From the NCBI RefSeq assembly GCF_036898095.1, contig NC_090765.1, positions 35,439,829 through 35,503,828 on the forward strand: a stretch of 64,000 nt of DNA. The letters run 5' to 3'. The first letter of the stretch is position 1. Each line of letters starts with the position of its first letter. This document shows, one piece after another, positions 31,291 to 43,237 of this stretch. The position numbers were made by a program, and so were the translations under genes. Under the pieces are notes generated by a model. The model saw only the letters and a list, made by a program, of their open reading frames with translations. It searched no databases and had not been told where the DNA came from. Source of the stretch: Palaemon carinicauda (lineage: Eukaryota; Arthropoda; Malacostraca; Decapoda; Palaemonidae).

Positions 31291-34064
31291 CTATAAAGAA
31301 GAAACCACCTATAATGACTGATCGTTCAAAGTTTTACTAGACTTTGACCAGTTTCGCGTATGCACAAGAAGGACGGTGCTATACCTCAGTACGAGGTACG
31401 AGGTACAATTGTTTACGCTCCTGCTACCAGTACTCGGTCCCATATGGGAACGAGTACTCACACCGTTGGTCAGGATGAAGGCCACCTCCTTCACCCTCCA
31501 AATTCAAAAAGCTCTAGAGATTCATCTTCAGCCAGAAGGACAAAAGCACTGTGACCCCTTCTCTCTTGTAAGAGGAGGAGTCTGATTGGTCTGAGTCTCA
31601 CAAGACATCGACAAATTCTGCTGCATAGTTTTGTGGAAGGAGCAGTGCTGTACAGTACTAAATCCTGACCCTCCCCCTGGGAGTGTGTGTCAATACAAGA
31701 TACTCCCAGTGCTAGATCTTAAGCAAGACCAAGAATGATCAGCTGCCCCTGTCCCTCTCCTGCACTGGTACGCTTCAGTGATGACAAGAATTTGAAGAAC
31801 GTCAACAGAAGTACCGTTATGTAGCAAGAGCATTTCCACTTGGGAAGACAATCCTGGTACAGTCTCGCCCCGTATGCGAGAAAAGAGGTTCCATATCAGG
31901 AATGTTTCTTCTCCGGAGAATATGTTTTGGTACGTGATATAGGGTATACATGAATACAGTGTACTGCATCCCTGCAAATAAATGGACAACACAACATTTA
32001 CTTTTTAAAAAATAATAAAAGAAAAAAAAATTGAATACCATTAACCATCGATGAAGACCAAATTTGTCAATATACACTACTTTAGGGAGCAACCCCCCAA
32101 GCACATGTTATTATAATAAACAGAAAAGAATTCAGTACTGTAGTCTATATTTGCTTGTTAAATGAGCACAAGGTTGTCTATATCTCTAAAGAATGAAAAA
32201 AAAGGTTCATCTGTTTTTCTAATAAGAAATCACAGACTGGACAACAACATTTCCTCAAACATGTCACAATGCATGCGCATAAAAAGTCCTTGATGTCTTG
32301 ACACGATTCAGGCGGCATTTCATACTTAGAAACATGCCAAGGAATAATTACTTGAGGTGTGCCAGTGAATAGTATTTGAGTTAGTGGCTTTTGCCAACTC
32401 TTGTTCTAACATTTCAACTCTTATTGGTAGAAGAGGCTTGGATAATCCAGTTTCTAATCACAATGCCTCAAAAGTAGCATATGTCAGTTTTTGGTTCCCT
32501 ATTGTTCTCTCCAGTACATGTCAACTGTGGTTCTGGTTGTGGTTCCTAATTGGTTGTGTTCAAAACACGATAAACTATTACACTTAGTTTATCAACTAGT
32601 GTCAAATGGTTCCCTACTGGGAGTAAGGCGTTGCATAAATCTGAAAAAAACATGGACAAATAAATGTCTGATGGGTGTGAAAGAATTTACAGTGCAATAC
32701 AAATATTATATTTACCAGTTAATAATGAAAATCGTAAATTTTTAAAAGTAATATATATTTTTCCTAGCTTTACTGTACACTTCTTATCAATATTTTACAG
32801 TGGATGGAATCCAGACCAGCTGTTTTCCTTCTTCCTTCATCAAGGAAGCTCCTTAATCCTTGCAGTGAAGAATTGCACTCGGCTCTTGATACAAAATTTT
32901 AACTAGGACTTATGTCTGAATTCTTAACAAAAATTGTCTAGACTCATGAGAAGCTTCTAGAGAGCTCAAGTTACAGGGAAAGTTTTTCAAGTTTGCAGAT
33001 CTCTCAAGCAATCCTGCTTGAACCTGAGTGATGGGCAGCAGGTATAACTTTGACCCTCTAGACCATCCTCTAGTAGTTTAACCCTGACAAAGCAAGTAAG
33101 AAACACCATATCTTGGGTTGCATAACAAGTCATTCTGGAGGATAGAAGATCTCCATCATCTTGTTTCAGAAGTTCATACGTAGAACCCAGCCATTCTTGA
33201 CCCCAAGTCCTTTATCTCTTCCATATAAGAAGGGACCAGCAGGGACAAGGATGACATGCCTTCCCGTCCTGGGAGGACACTGCAACTCTTCCCACAGCAA
33301 CGTAAGGAATAAGAGAAAAGATCTTAGAACACTGTTTCTTTCTAGCTCTGTGGGGCACTCAGACATGCTCCTCGCCAGATGAAGGGAGCATCCCAGATTT
33401 GAACACACAAAATCAGACATATCGGGGCACAATTCGTGAAGACAAGTGTCGAGTAGCAACAGAGTCGTTTTCTGCCCATTATTTACAGGAGTATACCCAC
33501 AGGTCCCTGGATACTGGTATCCTTGGCCTGGTGGTAGTTGCTCAACAGATTTTGTAGCAAGCTTAGTTCCTTCACAGGACAAAAAATATCTCGTCTAAGA
33601 TGGCGGTCACGATGTAAGTCTAGCATGAAAGGTAAATCGACTGGCCCTCCTACCCTTTCTTTCTTCCCCTTCCTTTGGGTGCTGCAGTTGCTCAGTTATT
33701 TGCTGAATTGAATGCTAGATTTAGATGAGCCACATGATCAAGCATCTTTTCTTATCTGCAAGTTTTGTATAGAAGTTTCTTCCCCATCCTTCCAGACTGA
33801 GGGGGAGGATGGCCAAATGTATGCAACCTATTTTCATAATGACGATGCATTCTGATAACATATCCTCCACACGGATATAGGTTTTCCATGACCGTCTTAT
33901 CAGTTCCTGGTAGTGACCTACCCTAACACCTTCCGCATCTTCTGGCCAGGTCATTAGGAGATTGGCAGGAGTCATCACTTGTGCTCTTGTACAGGACTAA
34001 AGTGCTTAGATATCTCCTAAGATAGTAAATCAGCCAGTTTGCTTATCCTCCCATCTAAGCATAA
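31291..34064. other. Interior of the relic, no recognisable domain
   Basis: Short frames on both strands (for example 33166-33582 minus) show no RT, RNase H or recombinase motif. Confidence 0.35.
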
Positions 34065-34294
34065 GTCCCCTATTAAAGGAAGAGGGTTTGTATTCATGTA
34101 GGAACCAATCACAAATGATTAAAGTAATTTGTAATTTTCCACATTTATTTTGTATATGTAAAATGAAGGACTCGTGTTATTTTGCTTGCTATTAAGGGGT
34201 GTTAAACCTTAAGTAAAAGCAAAGGATTTGTAGCAATGGAACTTTATTTTTCTTGCATTTACAGTATAAATTTTATTGTTGATTAAAACAATAA

Positions 34295-34469
34295 TTTTCA
34301 ATATTTAACTTAGCCGGTGATTATAATAGCTGCAGCTCTGCTGCTCAACAGAAAACTCTACGGAAAAAATCCGCCAGCGATCGCTATGCAGGTAGGGGGT
34401 GTACTTCAACAGCGCCATCTGTCGTCCAAGTACCCAGTACTCATTGTAAACAAAGAACTCAATTTTCTC
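34295..34469 (+). repeat. Left ITR, copy 2
   Basis: TTTTCAATATTTAAC then TTAGCCGGTGATTATAATAG, AGCGATCGCT and AGCGCCATCTGT. Inverse of 40606-40768. Confidence 0.9.
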
Positions 34470-34674
34470 TCTGTCATGCTACCGGCAAGACCTACTAATT
34501 CGCTGTTGCTAACTGGATTTGTTTTCACAACTATTTGGTGAAGTACACTTTTCTAGTTTTGAGCTTTCGCTGTGCAGGCTTTCTCTTCAATAAATCCTTG
34601 CATTCTTTTTTTGATATCGGATTATTTGTTGATGACTTTGGATAGTTTTTGAATTCCCCTTTGACCAATTCAAA

Positions 34675-37105
34675 ATGGCTGACCCTTCTCAAGTCCCAAA
34701 ATTCAGGAAGTGTAATGCTAGGGACTGTTCAAGGCGTCTTCCGAAGGCCTCTATCGATCCTCACACCGTTTGTTCCAATTGTCGGGATAAAACCTGTCAA
34801 TTGGAAGATCGATGTGAGGAATGCGTTGGGCTTTCGGAATTCGATTTTATCGAATTCCAAAAATATACACGTAGGCTAGAGAGAGATAGAGTCAGGAGAA
34901 GTTCATCTCGTTCTGTTGATTTTTCCTCTCCTCATGCCCCACAACCTATTCCTTCCCCTGTAGTGGTTGCTCCTAATCCCCCTTCTGGCACTCAGGAAGC
35001 TTCGATGGCTGATATGATGCGTGCCATCCAAGCTCTGGGTGAGAGAGTTGAGTCCCTGGCTAGTGACCGTAACCAGCTCATGGCGGACGTCAAGGAGCTG
35101 AAGTGTAAAAGTGCAGTGGGAAGTGATAAAGTGAGTGATAGTGTTGTGGATAGTGTTGCGCTTGAGGGTTCGTCTGTTCGTGCCTGTCGTCCTCCTAGTC
35201 CGGGACCTCTTGCAAGCTCCCAAGTCCAGGGGAGAAGCAATGTCGTACAACCAATGGGTTCGAGAGGCTTTAATCAGCGAACAGACGTTCCCTCCGTGGT
35301 TTCGGGCGTATCTAACCAAGATCGCCCCACCCACACAAAGACGAGAGAGCCCATTTATTCCTCGTCTGCGGAAGAGGTTTCTCGCAAGAAACCATGGACC
35401 AAGGTCTCACGACCGCTTAAGCGCAAGTCGGTCCCTTCCGCGCAAATCCAACGGCCCAGTTGTAGCCACTGGGTCAGTTCGGACTCGCTGCAGTCTTCCG
35501 ATGATTGCTCACCTCCTAAGAGAGGCAAAGCGGTACCGCCGCAGACAGTTACACCGTCTGTCGCCGCACCTGCTCCTGCAGACCCCAAGTGGTCTTTGCT
35601 GCAGAACATGCAGTCACAATTAACGTCTCTGATGCAGGACTTTCGTGCGGAGAAGGTTGCTGCTGCACCAGCCTCTTGCCTACAACCAACCACACACTCG
35701 GTTGTGCGTCCTGTGGACGCTGAGGCAACCTTCTTGCGCACTCCAGTTGAGAGAGTTCCGCCACCCATGCGTTCCAGTGTACCCTGCCAGCCGCATGTTG
35801 ACGTTCAGCGACGCACGGAGCCTTCCGTTGACGTTCGCGAGACACAACAACAGTCAGAGTTGTTTTGTTTTGACGCGGTGCGTCAACCTCCGCAACCCAG
35901 TGTGGTTGCCACTGCTCACCCGCATCATGCTAGACAGTCTGGAGTAGACGCTGTGCGTCCCCGCGCTGCTATGGTTGTTGCCAGCTCACAGACTGGGCAA
36001 CAGTTCCATGACGTTGCGTCCGGTTCAGTCACGCGTGCACCCGTGCGACCGGACTCGGCTAACCAGCCGTTACCTACTCCATTGCCGCTTCCTCCTCAAT
36101 ACTCGGATGATGGACTTTCGGATGATGATGGTGCCGCTCACGTTGATGAACCACATTCGGATCTTGACGAGCCTAAGTCCACGCAACCCTCTTTGGACTT
36201 TAGAAAAGTTCTAGCTCTGTTCAGAGATGTTTCCGGACCAGTTTGTGTCTGTGGCTCCGCGCTCTCCTCCGTCAGAGTTTGTATTAGGTATGCCGTCATC
36301 CTCGCCTGCCTTTACTAGACTCGTCCTCGCACGCTCGTCCAAGAGAGCTTTACGAGTGATAGGAGAATGGATGCAGTCCAAAAAGAGTCTAGGGAAGACA
36401 GCCTTTATGTTTCCCCCTGCTAAACTCTCTTCTAAATCGAGCGTCTGGTATGCCACGGGAGAAGTTCTCGGCTTGGGAGTTCCTGCCTCTGCCCAGGGCG
36501 ACTTCTCAAGTCTTGTAGACTCTCCCCGCAGGCTAGCCATGAGACGCTCGAAAATATGTTGGTCATCTTCGGACCTACACCACCTTTTGAAAGGGTTATT
36601 TAGAGCCTTTGAGGTCTTCAACTTTTTAGACTGGTGTCTGGGAGCTTTAAGCAGGAAGATCTCTCCGACAGAGAAGGAAACTTCCTTGCTCATCATGTCC
36701 TGCATGGACAAGGCCATACGTGACGGGTCTAATGAGCTTGCTGCATCGTTCGTATCCGGAGTCCTCAAGAAGCGTGAGAACCTTTGCTCTTTCCTGTCAG
36801 CTGGAGTGACACCTTGTCAAAGATCCGAACTTCTGTTTGCTCCTCTTTCTAAGTGCCTCTTTCCAGAGGACTTGATTAAGGAGATTGCTGCTTCTTTGAT
36901 ACAGAAGGACACTCATGACCTGGTTGCGTCCTCTGCTCGCAAAGCCACCCCTTTGCCTACCTTGTCAGCTAGACCAAGGATGGACACTCCAGCGTCCCGA
37001 TTTATTCCGCCCTTTCGTGGCAGAGCCTCCTGCAGAGGAGGTGCTCGTGCCGAAGGGAGACGTGGAAAGAAGAAAGGAACCAAGTCCTTTAAAGGCAGAG
37101 TCTGA
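34675..37105 (+). pseudogene. DIRS gag-like ORF1, copy 2, frameshifted
   Basis: Starts MADPSQVPKFRKC with the Cys cluster C-x4-C..DPHTVCSNC..CQLEDRCEEC, a coiled coil near residues 110-145, then a Ser/Pro/Gln region without the subfamily I repeats. At the conserved LALF(K/R)E helix, copy 3 has TTCAAAGAGATG but this copy has TTCAGAGATG. The 2-base loss moves the frame and stops translation at 36318. The remainder (36227-37105) is open in the other frame to the basic tail and a UGA followed by CUG. Otherwise well preserved, so the damage looks recent. Confidence 0.85.
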
Positions 37106-39164
37106 CTGCCAGCTTCTTCAGACAGCAGTGGGAGCCAGACTCAAGAACTTCTGGCAGACCTGGGAGAAGAGAGGCGCAGATGCACAATCTGTGAAGTTGC
37201 TCAGAGAGGGGTACAAGATCCCGTTTGTACGAAAACCCCCTCTAGCAACGTCTCCCATCGATCTCTCTCCCAGGTACAGAGAGGAAGACAAGAGACGAGC
37301 ATTGAAACAGGAGGTGTCTCTCTTACTAGAAAAGGGAGCGGTAGTCAAAGTCCTGGACCATCAAACCCCGGGCTTCTACAACCGTCTCTTCTTAGTGGCA
37401 AAGAAGACAGGAGGGTGGAGGCCGGTGCTAGACGTCAGTGCGCTGAATGTCTTTGTCACAAAGCAGACGTTCTCCATGGAGACCACAAAGTCGGTTCTAG
37501 CAGCGGTCAGAAGGGAAGACTGGATGGTCTCTTTAGACCTAAGGGACGCATACTTCCACGTCCCCATCCACCCAGACTCCCAACCTTTTCTGAGATTTGT
37601 TTACGAAAAGGTTGTCTACCAGTTTCAAGCCCTGTGCTTTGGCCTAAGCACAGCTCCTCTTGTGTTTACGAGGCTGATGAGGAATGTAGCCAAATTCCTT
37701 CATTTAGCGGACATCCGAGCCTCCCTCTATTTGGACGACTGGCTTCTAAGAGCTTCTTCCAGTCGTCGCTGTCTGAAGGATCTAAAGTGGACTCTAGATC
37801 TGACCAAGGAATTGGGTCTCCTTGTCAATATGGAAAAGTCTCAAGTGGTCCCATCCCAAACTATTGTGTATTTAGGGATGGAGATTCACAGTCTAGCTTT
37901 TCGGGCTTTTCCGTCGGCCCCCAGAACGAGCCTAGCCCAGTTATGCATCCAGAACATGCTGAAGAAGGAACGGTGTTCAGTCAGGCAGTGGATGAGTCTG
38001 ATAGGGACACTATCATCCTTGGAACAGTTCGTATCGTTAGGAAGACTACACCTCCGTCCTCTTCAATATCACCTAGCATTTCACTGGAAAAAGGACAAGA
38101 CGCTAGAAGCGGTCTCGATCCCCGTTTCCGAGAAGATGAAGTCTTGCCTGACATGGTGGAAGGACAGTATCAGCCTCAGAGAGGGTCTGCCCCTGGCTGT
38201 TCAGACTCCCAACCACGTTCTCTTCTCGGACGCATCGGACGTAGGCTGGGGCGCGACATTAGACGGTCGGGAATGCTTGGGAATATGGAACTCGAGTCAA
38301 AGGACAATGCATATCAACTGCAAGGAGCTACTGGCAGTTCATCTGGCCTTGAAAAGCTTCAAGTCTCTCCTTCAAGGCAAAGTGGTGGAGGTGAACTCGG
38401 ACAACACCACGGCTTTGGCGTACATCTCCAAGCAAGGAGGGACCCACTCTATGACGTTGTACGAGATCGCAAGGGACCTCCTCACCTGGTCAAAAGGTCT
38501 AAACATTTCGCTAGTAACGAGGTTCATCCAAGGCAGCTTGAATGTCATGGCAGATTGCCTCAGTCGAAAGGGACAAATCATTCCAACAGAATGGACCCTA
38601 CACAAGGATGTGTGCAAGAGACTTTGGGCCACATGGGGCCAGCCAACCATAGATCTCTTCGCAACCTCGATGACCAAGAGGCTCCCAATATATTGCTCAC
38701 CAATCCCGGACCCAGCAGCAGTTCATATAGATGCCTTTCTCCTAGATTGGTCACATCTAGACCTTTATGCATTCCCTCCGTTCAAGATTGTCAACAAGGT
38801 ACTGCAGAAGTTCGCCTCTCACGAAGGGACAAGGTTGACGTTAGTTGCTCCCCTCTGGCCCGCGAGAGAATGGTTCACCGAGGTACTTCGATGGCTAGTG
38901 GACGTTCCCAGAACGCTTCCTCTAAGGGTGGACCTTCTACGTCAGCCACACGTAAAGAAGGTACACCAAGGCCTCCACGCTCTTCGTCTGACTGCCTTCA
39001 GACTATCGAAAGACTCTCGAGAGCTAGAGGCTTTTCGAAGGAGGCAGCCAGGGCGATTGCTAGAGCAAGGAGGACATCCACCCTTAGAGTCTACCAATCG
39101 AAGTGGGAAGTCTTCCGAAACTGGTGCAAGTCAGTATCGGTATCCTCGACCAGTACCTCTGTAA
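36915..39164 (+). CDS. DIRS RT-RNase H-methyltransferase-like ORF2, copy 2
   Basis: 749 codons, the longest undamaged RT ORF in the window. RT motifs GGWRPVLDVSALN, SLDLRDAYFHVPIHPD, QALCFGLSTAP, YLDDW; RNase H SDASDVGWGATLDG, CKELLAVHLAL, VNSDNTTAL; then PTIDLFATSMTKR, DAFLLDW, AFPPFKIV and VAPLWPAREW of the methyltransferase-like domain. The C terminus continues past RRRQP for about 32 residues (to PRPVPL), showing that the ORF in copy 1 is cut short. It overlaps gag at its start and the recombinase at its end. Confidence 0.9.
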   Translation: MTWLRPLLAKPPLCLPCQLDQGWTLQRPDLFRPFVAEPPAEEVLVPKGDVERRKEPSPLKAESDCQLLQTAVGARLKNFWQTWEKRGADAQSVKLLREGYKIPFVRKPPLATSPIDLSPRYREEDKRRALKQEVSLLLEKGAVVKVLDHQTPGFYNRLFLVAKKTGGWRPVLDVSALNVFVTKQTFSMETTKSVLAAVRREDWMVSLDLRDAYFHVPIHPDSQPFLRFVYEKVVYQFQALCFGLSTAPLVFTRLMRNVAKFLHLADIRASLYLDDWLLRASSSRRCLKDLKWTLDLTKELGLLVNMEKSQVVPSQTIVYLGMEIHSLAFRAFPSAPRTSLAQLCIQNMLKKERCSVRQWMSLIGTLSSLEQFVSLGRLHLRPLQYHLAFHWKKDKTLEAVSIPVSEKMKSCLTWWKDSISLREGLPLAVQTPNHVLFSDASDVGWGATLDGRECLGIWNSSQRTMHINCKELLAVHLALKSFKSLLQGKVVEVNSDNTTALAYISKQGGTHSMTLYEIARDLLTWSKGLNISLVTRFIQGSLNVMADCLSRKGQIIPTEWTLHKDVCKRLWATWGQPTIDLFATSMTKRLPIYCSPIPDPAAVHIDAFLLDWSHLDLYAFPPFKIVNKVLQKFASHEGTRLTLVAPLWPAREWFTEVLRWLVDVPRTLPLRVDLLRQPHVKKVHQGLHALRLTAFRLSKDSRELEAFRRRQPGRLLEQGGHPPLESTNRSGKSSETGASQYRYPRPVPL

Positions 39165-40063
39165 CTCAAATAGCTGACTTCCTTTTATACCTGAGGAAAG
39201 AACGATCTCTTTCAGCTCCCACTATCAAGGGTTACAGAAGCATGTTGGCATCAGTCTTCCGTCACAGAGGCTTAGATCTTTCCAACAACAAAGATCTACA
39301 GGACCTCCTTAAGTCTTTTGAGACCACGAAGGAGCGTCGTTTGGCTACACCTGGTTGGAATTTAGACGTGGTACTAAGATTCCTCATGTCAGACAGGTTC
39401 GAGCCGCTACAATCAGCCTCCTTTAAAGATCTCACTTTAAAGACTCTTTTCCTGGTTTGCTTAGCCACAGCTAAAAGAGTCAGTGAGATTCACGCCTTCA
39501 GCAGGAACATCGGATTTTCATCTGAAACGGCTACATGTTCTCTACAACTTGGTTTTCTAGCCAAAAACGAGCTACCTTCTCGTCCTTGGCCGAAATCGTT
39601 CGATATTCCAAGCCTATCAAATATGGTTGGAAATGAACTAGAAAGAGTCTTATGCCCTGTGAGAGCTCTTAAGTTCTATTTAAGACGAACTAAACCTTTA
39701 CGAGGACAGTCAGAAGCTTTATGGTGTTCAGTTAAGAAACCATCTTTGCCTATGTCAAAGAATGCTTTATCCTATTTTATCAGACTGTTAATACGAGAAG
39801 CTCATTCACATCTGAGTGAAGAAGACCAAGCTTTGCTGAAGGTAAGGACACATGAAGTTAGAGCTGTCGCAACTTCCGTGGCCTTTAAACAAAATAGATC
39901 TCTGCGAAGTATAATGGACGCAACCTATTGGAGAAGCAAGTCAGTGTTCGCGTCTTTTTATCTTAAGGATGTCCAGTCTCTTTACGAGAACTGCTACACT
40001 CTGGGACCATTCGTAGCAGCGAGTGCAGTAGTGGGTGAGGGCTCAACCACTACAATCCCCTAA
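38870..40063 (+). CDS. DIRS tyrosine recombinase (ORF3), copy 2
   Basis: 397 residues from MVHRGTSMA. Catalytic residues at the same positions as in copy 1: Arg203 (AKRVSE), His328/Arg331 (THEVR), Trp354, Tyr364 (SFYLKD). No indel relative to the other copies. The frame is open without a stop from the gag UGA at 37103-37105, about 985 codons in all, although that upstream stretch overlaps ORF2 in another frame. Confidence 0.9.
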   Translation: MVHRGTSMASGRSQNASSKGGPSTSATRKEGTPRPPRSSSDCLQTIERLSRARGFSKEAARAIARARRTSTLRVYQSKWEVFRNWCKSVSVSSTSTSVTQIADFLLYLRKERSLSAPTIKGYRSMLASVFRHRGLDLSNNKDLQDLLKSFETTKERRLATPGWNLDVVLRFLMSDRFEPLQSASFKDLTLKTLFLVCLATAKRVSEIHAFSRNIGFSSETATCSLQLGFLAKNELPSRPWPKSFDIPSLSNMVGNELERVLCPVRALKFYLRRTKPLRGQSEALWCSVKKPSLPMSKNALSYFIRLLIREAHSHLSEEDQALLKVRTHEVRAVATSVAFKQNRSLRSIMDATYWRSKSVFASFYLKDVQSLYENCYTLGPFVAASAVVGEGSTTTIP

Positions 40064-40468
40064 TTCCATAACCTTTTTAATCTTTCTCTTGAAATGTTTT
40101 TTATTGTTGTTTTTGGGTTGTCCGGAAGGCTAAGAAGCCTTTCGCATCCTGGTTGATTTGGCGGGTGGTCAATTTCTTTTCTTGAGAAGCGCCTAGATTA
40201 GAGGTTTTGATGAGGTCCTGTGGTATGGGTTGCAACCCTTCATACTTCAGATCCTAGGGGTCGCTCAGCATCCTAAGAGGATCGCGAGGCTCCGTAAGGA
40301 AGACGTACTTAAAAAGGCAGAGTAATTGTTCAAGTCGACTTCCTTACCAGGTACCTATTTATTTTATTTTTGTTATTTTGATAACTTCTAAAATGAAATA
40401 AAAAATCCTTAGCTCATAATAATGTAAACATTTATTGCTGGTCTCTACCCACCCCCCTGGGTGTGAAT
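40064..40468 (+). promoter_or_regulatory. Conserved 3' untranslated region with stem-loop, copy 2
   Basis: Contains the perfect palindrome GGGTTGCAACCC, the stem-loop 40295-40346 and the ACCCACCCCCCTGGGT hairpin. Confidence 0.55.
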
Positions 40469-40560
40469 CAGCTATTATAATCACCGGCTAAGTTAAATAT
40501 TGAAAAATGTTATTTTGATAATAAAATAAATTTTTGAATATACTTACCCGGTGATTATAA
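40469..40560 (+). repeat. Internal complementary region, copy 2
   Basis: Reverse complement of the left end (AGCTATTATAATCACCGGCT..) fused to the reverse complement of the right end (..AAATTTTTGAATATACTTAC). Confidence 0.9.
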
Positions 40561-40605
40561 ATTAAAGGACCCTCCCTTCCTCCCCAATAGAGACGCAGTG
40601 GACCG

Positions 40606-40804
40606 AGGAGAAAATTGAGTTCTTTGTTTACAATGAGTACTGGGTACTTGGACGACAGATGGCGCTGTTGAAGTACACCCCCTACCTGCATAGCGATCGC
40701 TGGCGGATTTTTTCCGTAGAGTTTTCTGTCGAGCAGCAGAGCTGCAGCTATTATAATCACCGGGTAAGTATATTCAAAAATTTATTTTATTATCAAAATA
40801 ACAT
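40606..40804 (-). repeat. Right ITR and 3' extension, copy 2
   Basis: ITR to GGTAAG (40768), then the extension ending AATAACAT. Confidence 0.9.
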
Positions 40805-42382
40805 TTTTCTCATATCTTTTACAGATAAGAGGTAATTAAGACCTTCCAATTTGCTGTCTAAAGTGGGGAAACATACAGTAAATGTACTTTATTCATCATG
40901 GATACCTCTTTTACATTTAAGGTGAGAATGGTTTATATTAAGTGGTTTATGAATGAAATTTTAAATTTTCAGGAATTTTATATTTTTATAATTCATAGAG
41001 AAAGATTCATGGTAGCTACCATATGTGATAATTTTTATTGGATTTACAGTACTCTTTTAATTCAAGACAATCTGGGTATAAGTATGTATCTATAACTTAG
41101 TTCCTTTTATAGTAAAGGAGAATTCACCCTGTGATATCTGAGGAGTTATTTGTTTGCTTGTTATCTTCTTTATATGTTCATATAAAGAGCAGACTTCATA
41201 TTTTACTCATGGCCCAAGTATAATTCTTTACTAGGATTTCCTATCACATGTTAAGCAGGTGAAGGATTTATTATCTCTCAATACAGTATTCATGTTTTTC
41301 CATTACCAAATAAATTTAGTTCAGTGATCTCATTTATTTTAATAATCTTCACCCAATGTTAATTTTGTCCTTCCTTTATTGAGAGAAAAATTAAGCCATA
41401 ACAAGAGAAACATCACGTCTCCCTAACTTGGCATAGTAGATGCTTGATCAAGAGCTGTTACAATTTTGTGCTGTAACATCATGGTGTATCCTTCCTTCTC
41501 TTCCAACTTGTGTAAACAACTTGAGTCCTTATAATATTAATCTTCAACCAGACTTGTACTCTATTTTTTGCTTCGCGTTTGAATCTCTCTTTAGTTGGAT
41601 TTAGTGGTTTGTTAACCCTTCCTTTTATTTAGAAATGGTCTAGATAGTGTCTTCCAAGTATGTAAAATCCCATTTTTCGTCAAAATTTAATAATAATGGG
41701 CTGATAACAGCTAGAACACACCCTGATACTTTGTGCGTACCAAGGAGGGTTTTAGAGTGCTCCATGGAAGAGCATTGTCCTTAGTGGAACAGCTTATCAG
41801 AGGACACTATGGTAGGTTTTGTTCATTTAGTTGAGACTAGACTTGAATATTGAGTGGTTAAACGTAAAAGATTGGTGTCTACTACACAAGCCTCCCCTTC
41901 CTCATGTACTCCTGCCACCATTATGTCTATCCTTCAGGCTGTATACCTGAAGTTAGATAAGGTTAGGGAAAGGGAGGTAGGTAGTTGAGATTTTTCTTTT
42001 GAATGAATTTAAGAGTATTGTCAAGAGGTTTTTTATTTTCTATTAATAGAGGACTTTTGTGCAAAATTTACCCTCTTCTAAGATTTCATTCATTCTCAAT
42101 CAGTAATCATCAGATTGAGGAATTTTGGGCATACCTAGACAAACTGTATGAAGACTAATAGTTTCCATGACTTAACCAGTCCCTGATTAGTTGGAACCAC
42201 TTTCTTCACTGATATGCTTAACTATATTAATTAAAGAGAAAGTGTGCTTTCTTAATACTATACAAGCTGCTTAGTTTAAAAATGAAGGGTGTTCCCTGCT
42301 TTGGTAAGATTTTGTGTTTTGCAGAGTCCTCAGAAATTAATATTTGGCAAGTGGGAAAAGATATATTACTTTGCAAGATGAG
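40805..42382. other. Spacer between elements
   Basis: AT-rich; no gene, RNA or repeat recognised. Confidence 0.45.
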
Positions 42383-42565
42383 TTTTAAATATTTAACTTA
42401 GCCGGTGAATATATAATAGCTGCAACTCTGCGGCTCGACAGAAAACACACTCAAAAAACTCGCGAGCGATCGCTATGAAGGTTGCGGGTGTGCCCACCAG
42501 CGCCAACTGTCGGCCAGATACCACTCTTGTATGTAAACAAAACCTTCAATTCTTCTCTGTCGACG
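42383..42565 (+). repeat. Left ITR, copy 4
   Basis: Diverged ITR, still with GAGCGATCGCT and CAGCGCCAACTGTCGG. The inverse partner is outside the window. Confidence 0.8.
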
Positions 42566-42747
42566 TTGACGACAAGACGTATTCATACTCGCTGTAGAAC
42601 CTGGAGTTTTCTTAACATATTTGGTGAAGTACTTCATTTTGGTTTGAGCTTTCGCAGTACAGGTGTTTTATCTTCAAATTAAATCATTTGGATAGATTTA
42701 ATTTTTGATGACTTTGGATTGTTTTTTGGACTTTCCTTGACTTTTAA

Positions 42748-42792
42748 ATGGCCGACCCTTCCCTCAGTACGGAAGTGTGTTTAGGCTTTTAG
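42748..42792 (+). pseudogene. Truncated gag start, copy 4
   Basis: ATG GCC GAC CCT TCC encodes MADPS as in copies 2 and 3, but after one extra base the frame stops 9 codons later. Copy 5 has MADPSLRRKCV then a stop. Both then enter an unrelated leader, so loss of the gag N terminus predates both copies. Confidence 0.7.
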
Positions 42793-43062
42793 CAATTATC
42801 TTATCACGTTATAAATTAATTATAGATTTTCCTCTATATATTTTATATCTCAACCGCCTTTATTAGGCCTCTTCGATTAGCTTTCCATTTATAATAAACA
42901 TCAAAATAAATTTTAATGATTTGTTTATATGCGACCTTTCCTGAGAGTAGGCGGTCCTAACTTGGAAACCGAAGTTAATCAACGTTGAGCCCTTTCAATC
43001 GTAAATAGCTTTTAAAGAGCTAATGATTTAAAACTTATTAAATGAATATTTTTTAATAGATA
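42793..43062 (+). other. Subfamily III leader, first part
   Basis: Non-coding sequence shared with 55545-55800 of copy 5. At 42968-42990 the stretch ACCGAAGTTAATCAACGTTG resembles the box A region of 5S rRNA. Continues at 49581 after copy 3. Confidence 0.6.
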
Positions 43063-43237
43063 TTTTTCAATATTAAACTTAGCCGGTGATTATAATAGCT
43101 GCAACTCTGTTGCTCGACAGAAAACTCTAAGGTAAAATTCGCCAGCGATCGCTACACAGGTTGCGGGTGTGCCCAACAGCGCCATCTGTCGTCCAGATAC
43201 CCAGTAGTCAATGTAAACAAAGAACTCAATTTTCTCT
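43063..43237 (+). repeat. Left ITR, copy 3
   Basis: TTTTTCAATATTAAACTTAG then CCGGTGATTATAATAGCTGC; AGCGATCGCT present. Inverse of 49383-49544. Confidence 0.9.

Larger units (their letters stand above)
30061..34120. mobile_element. Degenerate ~4-kb retroelement relic between inverted repeats
   Basis: The left edge (30061-30112, with ATACAAACCTTTCATCC) and the right edge (34065-34120, with GAGGGTTTGTATTCATGTAGG) are inverted repeats of about 70% identity by eye. The interior has a gag-like remnant near 30425 and otherwise broken frames. It may be an older DIRS-like or other terminal-inverted element. The same edge motif appears near 6760 and 7038. Confidence 0.45.
34295..40804 (+). mobile_element. 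DIRS1-like retrotransposon, copy 2 (subfamily II)
   Basis: Complete 6.5-kb element with subfamily II ends (ACTTAGCCGGTGATTATAAT). RT and recombinase are open; gag has a 2-base deletion near 36223. Four T precede the left CAATATT and five follow AACA at the right; subtracting the five T of the circle junction leaves a predicted empty target run of four T. Confidence 0.92.
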
